Source of the DNA: Clostridiaceae bacterium
Lineage (GTDB): Bacteria; Bacillota; Clostridia; Saccharofermentanales; Saccharofermentanaceae
NCBI GenBank assembly: GCA_012729635.1
Contig: JAAYCT010000038.1
Span: forward strand, 1 to 42,853
DNA: 42,853 nt
Direction of reading: 5' to 3'
This document shows, piece by piece, positions 16,627 through 24,263 of this stretch. Under the pieces are notes generated by a model, which did not search any database, was not told the origin of the DNA, and saw nothing but the letters and a program-made list of their open reading frames with translations. Each line of letters opens with the position of its first letter. Position 1 is the first letter of the stretch. The position numbers and the translations under genes were made by a program.

Positions 16627-17757
16627 ATGAGTGGCGGAAAATCAGGCATCATTCAATTACGCAACAATTATTTCCGGTCGGTTGATTATTGGCTTGTCAT
16701 TCCGATTCTCCTTCTAACCCTAATCGGAATCTTTGTACTTAATAAAGTTTTGTCGGACGGTTTTGTCGATTATCCCAATAATCTTTACCGGCAGGCGGCT
16801 GCTGCCGTTCTCGGAATGGCACTTGCGCTGTTCATCTGTCTGATTGACACTCATTTTCTAAAGGCGATCGGCTGGGGGATATACGGAATATCGGTTTTAT
16901 TGCTTCTCCTCGTATTGGTTGACGGAAGTTCAAAGGTTCAAGAATGGGGAGCCGATGCATGGTTGGATCTTCCTTTTATCGGAACGTTTCAGCCTTCTGA
17001 ACTATCAAAAATCGGAATGATTATCGTAACCGCGTTTTTCCTTGAATCCATTAAAAATAAAGAGATTTCAATGCTTAGAGGATTCTTATATATCGGAGCG
17101 GTTTGTTCCGTGCCGCTTCTTTTGATTTTCATCCAACCGGACTTCGGTACCGCGATGGTGATTCTCTTTTCACTGATGTGTATGATTTTTGTTTGGGGTA
17201 TCAAATATAGATATCTATTTCTCGGGCTTTCCGCGGTCATTGTCGGAATCATACCGATTCTGTGGAATTTCCTTTTTTCGTCGATACAGAAGGCCCGCAT
17301 ACTTTCCTTTGTTTTTGCGGGTTCGGATCCCTCGGGAGAATACAACCTGGTTCGCGCGAAGGCAGCAATCGCTTCCGGCGGTCTAATAGGGAACCGAACC
17401 GGGGAAATCATCTCCGTTCCGGTCAAATGGTCGGACTTCATTTACACCGCCGTTTCCGAACACATGGGATTTATCGGAACCACTTCCGTAGTCATTCTGG
17501 CGTTCTTCTTTCTTACGCGAAGCATATATGTGGCATCCAGGGCCACACAAAAGGCTTACACCTACTCAGTCATCGGATTGACGGGTGCTTTCGCCTTCCA
17601 CTTTATTGAGAACATGGGGATGAGCGTCGGCCTTCTTCCGATTACCGGTATTCCGCTTCCGTTCATCAGCTTGGGCGGGTCCGCCTTGTTGGTAAATTTT
17701 ATCTCGTTCGGGATCATATTAAATATCTCCATGGAAAGATCCGTGGAAAGAAAATAA
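16627..17757 (+). CDS. rodA: SEDS-family peptidoglycan glycosyltransferase RodA
   Basis: The 376-residue protein has about ten membrane helices and the SEDS signatures: GTFQPSELSKIG, IQPDFGTAMV (the catalytic-region Asp of RodA), ARAKAAI-type and GLLPITGIPLPFISLGGSAL. It polymerises glycan strands during side-wall growth together with a class B PBP. A second SEDS gene, ftsW, lies in the division cluster at 25722, so the lone copy near lgt is assigned to elongation. The start ATG is preceded by GGAAAGGTG. It is followed by a terminator. Confidence 0.9.
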   Translation: MSGGKSGIIQLRNNYFRSVDYWLVIPILLLTLIGIFVLNKVLSDGFVDYPNNLYRQAAAAVLGMALALFICLIDTHFLKAIGWGIYGISVLLLLLVLVDGSSKVQEWGADAWLDLPFIGTFQPSELSKIGMIIVTAFFLESIKNKEISMLRGFLYIGAVCSVPLLLIFIQPDFGTAMVILFSLMCMIFVWGIKYRYLFLGLSAVIVGIIPILWNFLFSSIQKARILSFVFAGSDPSGEYNLVRAKAAIASGGLIGNRTGEIISVPVKWSDFIYTAVSEHMGFIGTTSVVILAFFFLTRSIYVASRATQKAYTYSVIGLTGAFAFHFIENMGMSVGLLPITGIPLPFISLGGSALLVNFISFGIILNISMERSVERK

Positions 17758-17787
17758 CCATTATCTGATCGTTTGATCATTGAGGGG

Positions 17788-17833
17788 AGCTGTCTCAAAA
17801 GACTTGTAACAAAGTCAAATGAGGCAGCTTTTT
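17788..17833 (+). terminator. Terminator of the lgt-rodA unit
   Basis: AGCTGTCTCA (17788-17797) pairs with TGAGGCAGCT (17820-17829) with one G-T pair. An inner GACTT/AAAGTC helix sits in the loop, and TTTTT follows. It lies 30 bases after the rodA stop. Its 3' arm can alternatively pair with 18080-18086 (see the candidate RNA). Confidence 0.8.
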
Positions 17834-18092
17834 CTGTCTAAACAGAATTGACGGACCGCCCTTTCGCGCCGGTGCGAAAAGTCCTACTAAACCGGCCGGC
17901 TCATGTCATTTAGTAGGATGTTTTCCCCGCGAGCGCCGTCCACCGGCTTGAAAATACCGCTCGGATTCACACTTTCGTATGCATTGGGATGTCGCTAAGC
18001 GGTGCCCTTCAAAAAGCTAATACTTCCATAAGGAGTGTTCAGCCTTATCACCGCCGCTTGGGTATTCTTCGTTTTGAGACTGCCTCTTTTTT
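17821..18092 (+). ncRNA. Candidate structured non-coding RNA between rodA and mraZ
   Basis: This gap has no convincing gene but dense base pairing. GAGGCAG (17821-17827) pairs perfectly with CTGCCTC (18080-18086), which is followed by TTTTTT, like a closing helix plus terminator. Inside are hairpins 17832-17847 (TTCTGT/ACAGAA), 17862-17879 (TTTCGC/GCGAAA) and 17882-17918 (ten perfect pairs, TCCTACTAAA/TTTAGTAGGA). A long-range helix GAAAATACC (17950-17958) pairs with 18061-18070 with one bulged base. It encloses AAGCGGTG (17997-18004) with CACC...GCTT (18049-18059) and then ATAAGG/CCTTAT (18028-18033/18043-18048). These helices are mutually compatible. I do not recognise an Rfam family, and no promoter is visible. 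A degraded mobile element is the alternative. Confidence 0.35.
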
Positions 18093-18144
18093 CTGCTTGT
18101 CGATTTTGGTTTTCAATATTGGCCGACTTTTTATGGAAAAAGCC

Positions 18145-18173
18145 TTGATATTGCGTGCGTGAATGTGTAGAAT
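18145..18173 (+). promoter_or_regulatory. Sigma-A promoter of mraZ and the division cluster
   Basis: TTGATA (18145-18150), a 17-base spacer and TAGAAT (18168-18173). It is directly followed by the GTGG repeats and, at 18257, by mraZ. Confidence 0.8.
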
Positions 18174-18181
18174 ACAATCAA

Positions 18182-18253
18182 GTGGTGAAATGTGGTGAAT
18201 ATTGCATCATTTGTGGTGAAACGTGGGGATAACATTGTGGAAACAGGGGATAA
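18182..18253 (+). promoter_or_regulatory. MraZ-type operator: GTGG direct repeats
   Basis: GTGG words occur at 18182, 18192, 18213, 18223 and 18237, with a related AGGGG at 18245. Three pairs have roughly 10-base spacing: GTGGTGAAAT twice in tandem, then GTGGTGAAAC plus GTGGGGATAA, then GTGGAAACAGGGG. MraZ binds such in-phase repeats upstream of its own gene and represses the cluster. The last repeat contains the mraZ ribosome binding site (AGGGG), so binding could also hide it. Confidence 0.75.
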
Positions 18254-18256
18254 CTG

Positions 18257-18691
18257 ATGGCTCGATTTACAAACAAAATCGATGTTAAGGGAAGAGTCTT
18301 TCTGCCTTCCAAGCTCAGAGATACTTTGGGCCGAAATGTTGTTGTCACGCTGAGTCTGGATGAGGGGTTCTTATCCGTCTATACCGACTCCAGATTCCGT
18401 CGGATTCGGGAGCAGTTCGAACAACTCAACAGCATGGATCCGAAAGTTCGAAGAGTCACCCGACTGATTGTCGGAGAAGCCTTATCCTGTGATGTCGATG
18501 CTCAAGGCAGAATATCGGTATCCAGCGAACTCTGGGATCATATCGGAGTAAAGCCCGGAGAAGAGGTTTGCATAGTGAACATCGGTGACAAACTGGATCT
18601 TTGTGCCAAGGAATTCTATGAGCGGAAGAAGGCAGAGTTAAGTTCGGTAATGGAGCTTGATCTGACGGAATACAATGTTACGGGACTCTGA
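18257..18691 (+). CDS. mraZ: Division/cell-wall cluster regulator MraZ
   Basis: The 144-residue protein has two SpoVT/AbrB-like repeats. The first is residues 1-55 (FTNKIDVKGRVFLPSKLRD) and the second 75-125 (CDVDAQGRISVSSELWDHIG). These DXXGR motifs form the DNA-binding ring of MraZ. It acts as a transcriptional regulator of the dcw cluster through the GTGG repeats just upstream. The start ATG has AGGGG 9 bases upstream. Its stop lies inside rsmH (17-base overlap). Confidence 0.97.
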   Translation: MARFTNKIDVKGRVFLPSKLRDTLGRNVVVTLSLDEGFLSVYTDSRFRRIREQFEQLNSMDPKVRRVTRLIVGEALSCDVDAQGRISVSSELWDHIGVKPGEEVCIVNIGDKLDLCAKEFYERKKAELSSVMELDLTEYNVTGL

Positions 18692-19646
18692 TTATTTACA
18701 TAAGTCGGTGCTTTTTCAAGAAAGCATCGATGCACTTATGATCAAACCCGACGGGGTGTACGTCGATTGTACAGCCGGAGGAGGAGGACACAGCCTGGGA
18801 ATTCTTAATCAACTACTCGAAAAAGGAATCTTGATATCGCTGGATAAAGACGATCAGGCAGTTGCGGAGTGCAAAAGGATTTCCGAGGAGATCGACTTGC
18901 CGGGTCGTTGGATCATTAAAAAAACGGATTACTCGGAAATCGAGGGGGTCTTGGACGAGATTGGAATCGAAAGGGTAGATGGTGTTCTTGCGGACCTCGG
19001 AGTGTCGTCGCATCAGCTGGACACCGTAAACAGGGGATTCTCATATGGTTCTGAAGGACCTCTTGATATGCGAATGGATAAACAGCAGGAGCTGTCCGCA
19101 TATCAGGTGGTCAACGAGTATGAGACAGACAGACTCATAAAAATCCTTCGGGAATTCGGCGAAGAACGATTTGCGGGGAGGATCGTCCGTGCGATTGAAT
19201 CGTACAGAAAAAAGGAACGGATCAATACAACATCCGAACTATCAAGGATTATCGCGAGTGCAATGCCGTCTCGTTCAAAAAGAGAGGATCAACACCCGGC
19301 ACGAAGGACGTTTCAGGCGATAAGAATTGAGGTTAACAATGAATTGTCCTCGGTATCCAAACTTTTGGCGAGTGCACCAAAACGACTTAGCGATAAGGGG
19401 CGGTTCGTTATAATATCTTTTCACTCTTTGGAGGATCGATTGGTGAAAGAGGCATTTCGAACATATGAGTCGCCCTGCACGTGCCCCAGAGAGTTTCCGG
19501 TGTGTGTTTGTCATCGAAAACCTCTCGGAAAATGTATAACCGGAAAACCGATAACGGCCGGACCTGATGAGTATGTGGCAAACCGCCGCGCGAAAAGCGC
19601 AAAACTGAGAGTGTTTGAAAGGAACGGGGAACCATGGATCGATTAA
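18675..19646 (+). CDS. rsmH: 16S rRNA (cytosine(1402)-N4)-methyltransferase RsmH
   Basis: The 323-residue enzyme starts MLRDSDYLHKSVLFQESIDA. SAM-binding motif I is YVDCTAGGGGHSLGIL; other signatures are GVLADLGVSSHQLD, DMRMD, RFAGRIVRAI, and the HPARRTFQAIRIEVN region. It ends with the typical SLEDRLVKEAF and a CxC segment. It methylates N4 of C1402 in the ribosomal P site. The start overlaps mraZ by 17 bases, with only a weak site, implying coupling. It overlaps ftsL by 13 bases. Confidence 0.97.
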   Translation: MLRDSDYLHKSVLFQESIDALMIKPDGVYVDCTAGGGGHSLGILNQLLEKGILISLDKDDQAVAECKRISEEIDLPGRWIIKKTDYSEIEGVLDEIGIERVDGVLADLGVSSHQLDTVNRGFSYGSEGPLDMRMDKQQELSAYQVVNEYETDRLIKILREFGEERFAGRIVRAIESYRKKERINTTSELSRIIASAMPSRSKREDQHPARRTFQAIRIEVNNELSSVSKLLASAPKRLSDKGRFVIISFHSLEDRLVKEAFRTYESPCTCPREFPVCVCHRKPLGKCITGKPITAGPDEYVANRRAKSAKLRVFERNGEPWID

Positions 19647-20269
19647 AAGAAAACCATTGGGATACAAAAGAACTCCATTATTCATCCGGGCGTCCGAGTG
19701 TCGGACATCCCTATGAAAACGAATTGGGTATGCTTTATCCCGTGAACGGATCAGTCGTTCTTAAACCCGTTTTTAATCCGGACTATGATCCGGCCGAGAA
19801 AAAGAGCCGAAAGGATATGGAGGAGAAACGGCTACGCAGGGTCGCGCTTTTGCGTCAGTATAAGCAAAAGGAAAGAGGGGTTTCCAAGAAGAGACTCAAG
19901 GAAAGTCTTGCGGTAATAATCGCCGTAGCGATTGTTACCGGGATGTTCTCCGTCGTCCTCTTTCGACAGGCGCAGATTGCGAGCCTCAATTTTCAGAACA
20001 ACGCGACGCAGAGGAGAATTGACACAATTCGACAAGAAACGGCTCAAATTCGCGAGGGTTTAATTCTGGGAACGGATCTTGAGATGATTCGCCGGGAGGC
20101 GATGGAGCGTTTGGGGATGCAAAAACCCGGAAGCAATCAAATCATTTCCTCCGCGAAAGTGAGCGGTGATAAATTAATAACCGGAGATTCCGATTCTTCC
20201 ATCGATGTTTCACCGGAAGCACTTGCAAAGGCCAAGGAGGATTTGGCAAAATACTTTTCGAATGATTAA
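19634..20269 (+). CDS. ftsL: FtsL-like division protein
   Basis: The 211-residue protein occupies the ftsL slot between rsmH and the class B PBP. It has a long polar cytoplasmic N-terminus (1-92, with a basic KKRLKES end), one membrane helix (about 93-112, LAVIIAVAIVTGMFSVVLF), and an extracytoplasmic heptad-repeat helix (113-150). A terminal segment with the ARERLGM-like EAMERLGMQKP and an acidic tail follow. FtsL sequences are weakly conserved, so the call rests on topology and position. It would link PBP2B and DivIB/FtsQ at the septum. It is longer than usual (about 120 residues). Confidence 0.82.
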   Translation: MDRLKENHWDTKELHYSSGRPSVGHPYENELGMLYPVNGSVVLKPVFNPDYDPAEKKSRKDMEEKRLRRVALLRQYKQKERGVSKKRLKESLAVIIAVAIVTGMFSVVLFRQAQIASLNFQNNATQRRIDTIRQETAQIREGLILGTDLEMIRREAMERLGMQKPGSNQIISSAKVSGDKLITGDSDSSIDVSPEALAKAKEDLAKYFSND

Positions 20270-20286
20270 TTAAGGGGGACAGGCCT

Positions 20287-22716
20287 TTGAAGAAAGAGCA
20301 ACTCCGCTTGCCGAAAACGCCCGAAACGAATCAGACGTTGTCGGGCGATTGGTCTGGATCCCAAAACCAAGCGGAAGGAAAACGTTCCGTTACGGTGAAG
20401 CGTAAGGCCTGGGTTCTTCTGGTCGGAATATTGGCTACATTATTTGCGGCAATCCTCGTTTCCGAACTATATCAGATCCAAGTGGTTCATTATGACAAAT
20501 ATGCTCTTATGGCATCTCAGATGCACTGGAGAAGGATTCGTGACATTCCGGTTCGCGGGGATATTCTGGACTCGAACGGGAATGTATTGGCAAGTACAAC
20601 CTATGAGTATACCGTTGGCATCACGCCCAAAGATGTACGGTCCATTCAGAATAAAATCTCCGAGGATGAAATCGCAACACTTTTGTCTCAATACTTGCAT
20701 TTGGACCGGGAATATGTTGTGAACGCGCTCCTTCAAAAGGAAGCGTCATATATTCAGCTAGCGAAGAAACTTTCGAAGGATGATATCGAAAAGCTTCGTT
20801 TATTTATGACCGAATACAGCCTGGGCGGAATAAAAATCGATTCCGATCCGAAAAGATATTATGTGTACGGAGACTTAGCCGCTCAGGTCATCGGTTTTGC
20901 GGATCAAAGCGAGAACACCTTGATCGGTCAATATGGAGTGGAAGCTTACTATAACTCCGTCTTATCCGGAATGGAAGGCTACACATACGTGGAGGTTGAT
21001 AATTATAGCGGAGCGCTTCCGTATTCTCCTCCAACGACAATCGAAAAAAAAGACGGACAAAACATCGTTCTGAATATCGATATGAACATTCAAAAAATAG
21101 CGGAGAAAGCTTGTGACGATGCCTTTTACGCATACGACCCGAAGGAGGGGGTATGCGCAATCGTCATGGAGCCGTATACCGGAGCAATCCTTGCCATGGC
21201 ATCCTCTCCGGATTTTGACTTAAATAATCCGAGAGGCTGTCCGCAGGCCATACATCCCTTTATTTGGGATTCGATAACCGATGAGGAAAAAATGCAGCGC
21301 CTGATGTCCGGGTTTTGGAGAAACAGAGTGATTTCCGATACCTATGAGCCCGGATCTACCTTTAAGGTATTAACGACGGCAATTGCCCTGGAGGAAGGCC
21401 TGACCTACGAGGACGAAATTTTCAGCGATGCTCCGATACAGGTATCCGAAATGCACACCATCTCCTGTTGGCGTGAGCATGAGGGCGGAAATCACGGAAT
21501 GGAGACGCTGAAACAGGCTTTTGAAAGGTCATGTAACCCGGTTTTTGTCCAATTGGCGAATCGAATCGGTATTAGTAAATATTACCAGTATGTTCGAAAT
21601 TTTGGATTTTATGATAAAACCGGAGTGGATCTACCTGCGGAAGAAAAAGGTATATTTCATATAAATCCGAATGTAATCGATCTGGCGTCCTTATCCTTCG
21701 GGGAATCGTCTACCGTAACACCGCTTCAGCTGGCAAATGTATATTGTGCACTTGTAAACGGCGGCACATTGATGACACCGCAGGTAGCCAAATATCTGAC
21801 GGATACGGATGGGAATATCATAAAGGAATTCGCGCCGAAGCCCGTAAAAACAATATTTTCCGAGCAGACAGCCGATCGGGTCAAGGCGATGATGAAAACC
21901 GTTGTTACGGAGGGAACCGGAACGGCGGGATATGTTGAAGGCTATCGTGTGGCCGGAAAGACCAGCACATCAACGATCGACGTCGGAGACGACAAGGGGA
22001 TGCATGTTCTTTCGTTCGGTTGCTACGCTCCTTATGATAATCCCGCTATCGTCGTGCTTGTCGTAATCAACAAACCGATGGACAATGATCTCGGATCCAG
22101 CTCGGCCACTAAGGTTGCCGCCGGTATTGTATCGTCCACTCTTGAGTATTTGGGCGTAAAGCGAATCTTGAGTGAAAGCGATTACTCGAAAATGGTCTTG
22201 AAATTCGAGTTGCCCGATGTTACGGGAATGAGTTATAAACAGGCGAGGCAGACACTATACAAAGAGGGGTTTACAGCCGTCGCGGGTGACGATAATATGA
22301 CTGATGATTGCGAAGTGAAATCGATGTATCCCACCTCGGATATGATTATTTATCGAAACGGTGTGGTCGTCCTTTATGCGACGGAGCCTGAAACAGCGCA
22401 ACTTAAGATGGTTATGGTTCCCGATTTCATCGGGAAGAATATTACCGAATGCCTCAGATTGGCCAGAGAAAGCGGGGTCAACATCAATATTCGTGGCAAT
22501 GCAGCGGGCGTTGTAATATCCCAAAATCCCGCATTCGGTTTTATGATACCCGGACAAAACGAAGAAGTCGTTACAGATTCGGAATCCGGTGGTATCGAGG
22601 AGAACTCCGAAGCAAGCGAAACAACCGTAGAATCAACGTTCGAAGAAGGTCCGGTTGCGGAACCGGAAAGAATTACCACACAAGCGGGAACAATCATCCA
22701 ACTGATTATGGAGTGA
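20287..22716 (+). CDS. Class B penicillin-binding protein with two PASTA domains (FtsI/SpoVD type)
   Basis: The 809-residue transpeptidase has a cytoplasmic N-terminus, one TM helix (about 40-62), a dimerisation domain (IPVRGDILDSNGNVLAST) and a transpeptidase domain. The active-site serine is S357 in STFK, and the SxN motif is S415-C416-N417. The third motif is K558-T559-S560, KTS rather than the common KTG. Two PASTA repeats follow (about 640-705 and 710-765) and then an acidic tail. It crosslinks septal peptidoglycan with FtsW. The start is TTG with AAGGGGG upstream. Two PASTA domains fit PBP2B; single-PASTA SpoVD is the alternative, and I cannot separate them here. Confidence 0.92.
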   Translation: MKKEQLRLPKTPETNQTLSGDWSGSQNQAEGKRSVTVKRKAWVLLVGILATLFAAILVSELYQIQVVHYDKYALMASQMHWRRIRDIPVRGDILDSNGNVLASTTYEYTVGITPKDVRSIQNKISEDEIATLLSQYLHLDREYVVNALLQKEASYIQLAKKLSKDDIEKLRLFMTEYSLGGIKIDSDPKRYYVYGDLAAQVIGFADQSENTLIGQYGVEAYYNSVLSGMEGYTYVEVDNYSGALPYSPPTTIEKKDGQNIVLNIDMNIQKIAEKACDDAFYAYDPKEGVCAIVMEPYTGAILAMASSPDFDLNNPRGCPQAIHPFIWDSITDEEKMQRLMSGFWRNRVISDTYEPGSTFKVLTTAIALEEGLTYEDEIFSDAPIQVSEMHTISCWREHEGGNHGMETLKQAFERSCNPVFVQLANRIGISKYYQYVRNFGFYDKTGVDLPAEEKGIFHINPNVIDLASLSFGESSTVTPLQLANVYCALVNGGTLMTPQVAKYLTDTDGNIIKEFAPKPVKTIFSEQTADRVKAMMKTVVTEGTGTAGYVEGYRVAGKTSTSTIDVGDDKGMHVLSFGCYAPYDNPAIVVLVVINKPMDNDLGSSSATKVAAGIVSSTLEYLGVKRILSESDYSKMVLKFELPDVTGMSYKQARQTLYKEGFTAVAGDDNMTDDCEVKSMYPTSDMIIYRNGVVVLYATEPETAQLKMVMVPDFIGKNITECLRLARESGVNINIRGNAAGVVISQNPAFGFMIPGQNEEVVTDSESGGIEENSEASETTVESTFEEGPVAEPERITTQAGTIIQLIME

Positions 22717-22721
22717 CGGAA

Positions 22722-24263
22722 ATGACACACAGTCTGAACAAACTGATGAAAAATATTCCTTATGAGGTTATTACGGGAAAAGAAGATATCGAGTTTTCTT
22801 CCGGTATTGTATGTGATTCGAGAAACATCTCGGAGGGATGTGTTTTCGTTTGTATCCATGGCCACATTTTCGACGCACACCGATATATTCCCGAGGCGGT
22901 TGAGAAGGGCGCGAAAGCAATCATAGTCAGTGAAGATCAGGATGTTTTCTCCGACGAAGAATTGATTTCTCTTTCGGAGAGAACCGGAGTTGCTTTCCTC
23001 CGGGTTCCCGATACAAGGCTCGCGCTGGCCATAATGAGCTCGTCGTTTTTTGAAAATCCGGCCGATCAATTGGAATTAGTCGGAATAACCGGGACAAAAG
23101 GGAAAACAACCACATCTTATATGGTCCACAACATATTGGCCGAAGCAGGAAAAGATGTCGGACTGATCGGAACGGTTTCCTACATCGTTTCCGGGGAGGT
23201 TAAGCCTGCGTCCCGGACGACCCCGGAAGCTTTCGAGTTACAAAGCATGCTGTCCGATATGGTTAAATCGGGATCGGAGATCTGTGTGATGGAGGTTTCT
23301 TCACTCGGGCTCGTTTTTGAGCGTGTTCACGGGTGCCGTTTCCGTGTCGGTGCCTTTACTAACTTGTATACAGATCACATCAGTCAGTCCGAGCACGTTG
23401 ATATGAGAGATTATTTGGATGCAAAGCTCCGTATTTTCGAGCAAAGCAACTGTGCCGTAGTCAATGAGGATTGTACCGTAGGAAAAGAAGTTGCCGAATA
23501 TGCAGGTAAGTTTGGTCCGGTATATACCTTCGGAATCAACGATTATTCCGATTGTAGAGCCGGATCGCTTAAAACGGTACGAAAAAAAGGTGTCATCGGC
23601 ACTGAGTTTTTCGTTACCAGTCCGTGGTATAACGGAAAGGTTTTTGTTGCGCTGCCCGGACGTTTCAATGTCCACAATGCTCTTTGCGCAATAGCCATAT
23701 CCGGACTTTTTGAAATTCCTTTTGCGGCAGTGCGGGATGCTTTGGCTACGGTGACGGTTCCGGGAAGAATCCAGATGATTCCGAACAACAGAAATATTAC
23801 GATTCTGGTCGATTATGCGCATAATGCAGCCAGCCTCGAAATTTTGTTGAGTACTCTGCGAGAGTACTGTAACGGAAGACTGATTACTGTTTTCGGATGT
23901 GGAGGAAATCGATCAAAAACGAGACGAACCGAAATGGGTGCGGTTTCCGGAAAATTTAGTGACCTTACGTTTGTTACCACGGATAATCCGAGAGGCGAAG
24001 AACCGGGCGATATCATTCGTGACATTTTGGAAGGGCTTCGACCGACGGGAGGAGCACATCGAATCGAACCGGACCGGACGGCGGCAATTCAAATGGCGAT
24101 TGCGGAAGCAAAGGACGATGATTTCGTGATAATTGCCGGAAAAGGACACGAAAATTACCAAATATTCAAAGATAAAACCATTCATTTTGATGACGTTGAG
24201 GTCGCCGGTGAAGCGCTAATTCGATTGAATGAAGAGAATGGGAGAGTCGGTCGGGATGCTTGA
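22722..24263 (+). CDS. murE: UDP-N-acetylmuramoyl-tripeptide synthetase MurE (meso-diaminopimelate type)
   Basis: The 513-residue Mur ligase has an N-terminal UDP-binding domain (with GIVCDSRNISEGCVFVC), the ATP-binding motif GITGTKGKTTTSYM, the HISQSEHVDMRDYLDAK region, and the C-terminal domain. The DNPR motif in TTDNPRGEEPGDII marks addition of meso-diaminopimelate rather than lysine. I chose ATG 22722 with GGAG eight bases upstream; the frame is open further up but that part lies within the PBP gene. It is five bases from the PBP stop and overlaps murF by eight bases. Confidence 0.97.
   Translation: MTHSLNKLMKNIPYEVITGKEDIEFSSGIVCDSRNISEGCVFVCIHGHIFDAHRYIPEAVEKGAKAIIVSEDQDVFSDEELISLSERTGVAFLRVPDTRLALAIMSSSFFENPADQLELVGITGTKGKTTTSYMVHNILAEAGKDVGLIGTVSYIVSGEVKPASRTTPEAFELQSMLSDMVKSGSEICVMEVSSLGLVFERVHGCRFRVGAFTNLYTDHISQSEHVDMRDYLDAKLRIFEQSNCAVVNEDCTVGKEVAEYAGKFGPVYTFGINDYSDCRAGSLKTVRKKGVIGTEFFVTSPWYNGKVFVALPGRFNVHNALCAIAISGLFEIPFAAVRDALATVTVPGRIQMIPNNRNITILVDYAHNAASLEILLSTLREYCNGRLITVFGCGGNRSKTRRTEMGAVSGKFSDLTFVTTDNPRGEEPGDIIRDILEGLRPTGGAHRIEPDRTAAIQMAIAEAKDDDFVIIAGKGHENYQIFKDKTIHFDDVEVAGEALIRLNEENGRVGRDA

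Noticed and set aside
17874-17884. GCGAAAAGTCC resembles the GGAAAGTCC word of RNase P RNA
   Set aside because: The other conserved RNase P words are absent and the segment is too short; the word belongs to a simple hairpin.
17995-18177. 60-codon minus-strand ORF in the rodA-mraZ gap
   Set aside because: No ribosome site, low-complexity product, and it crosses the base-paired segment and the mraZ promoter.
18223-18254. TGGGGATAA and AGGGGATAA look like DnaA boxes (TGTGGATAA), hinting at an origin
   Set aside because: They fit better as MraZ repeats, and there is no dnaA, dnaN or AT-rich unwinding element nearby.
22449-22721. Upstream extension of the murE reading frame (91 codons)
   Set aside because: It lies inside the PBP gene in another frame; MurE similarity begins at the ATG at 22722, which has its own site.
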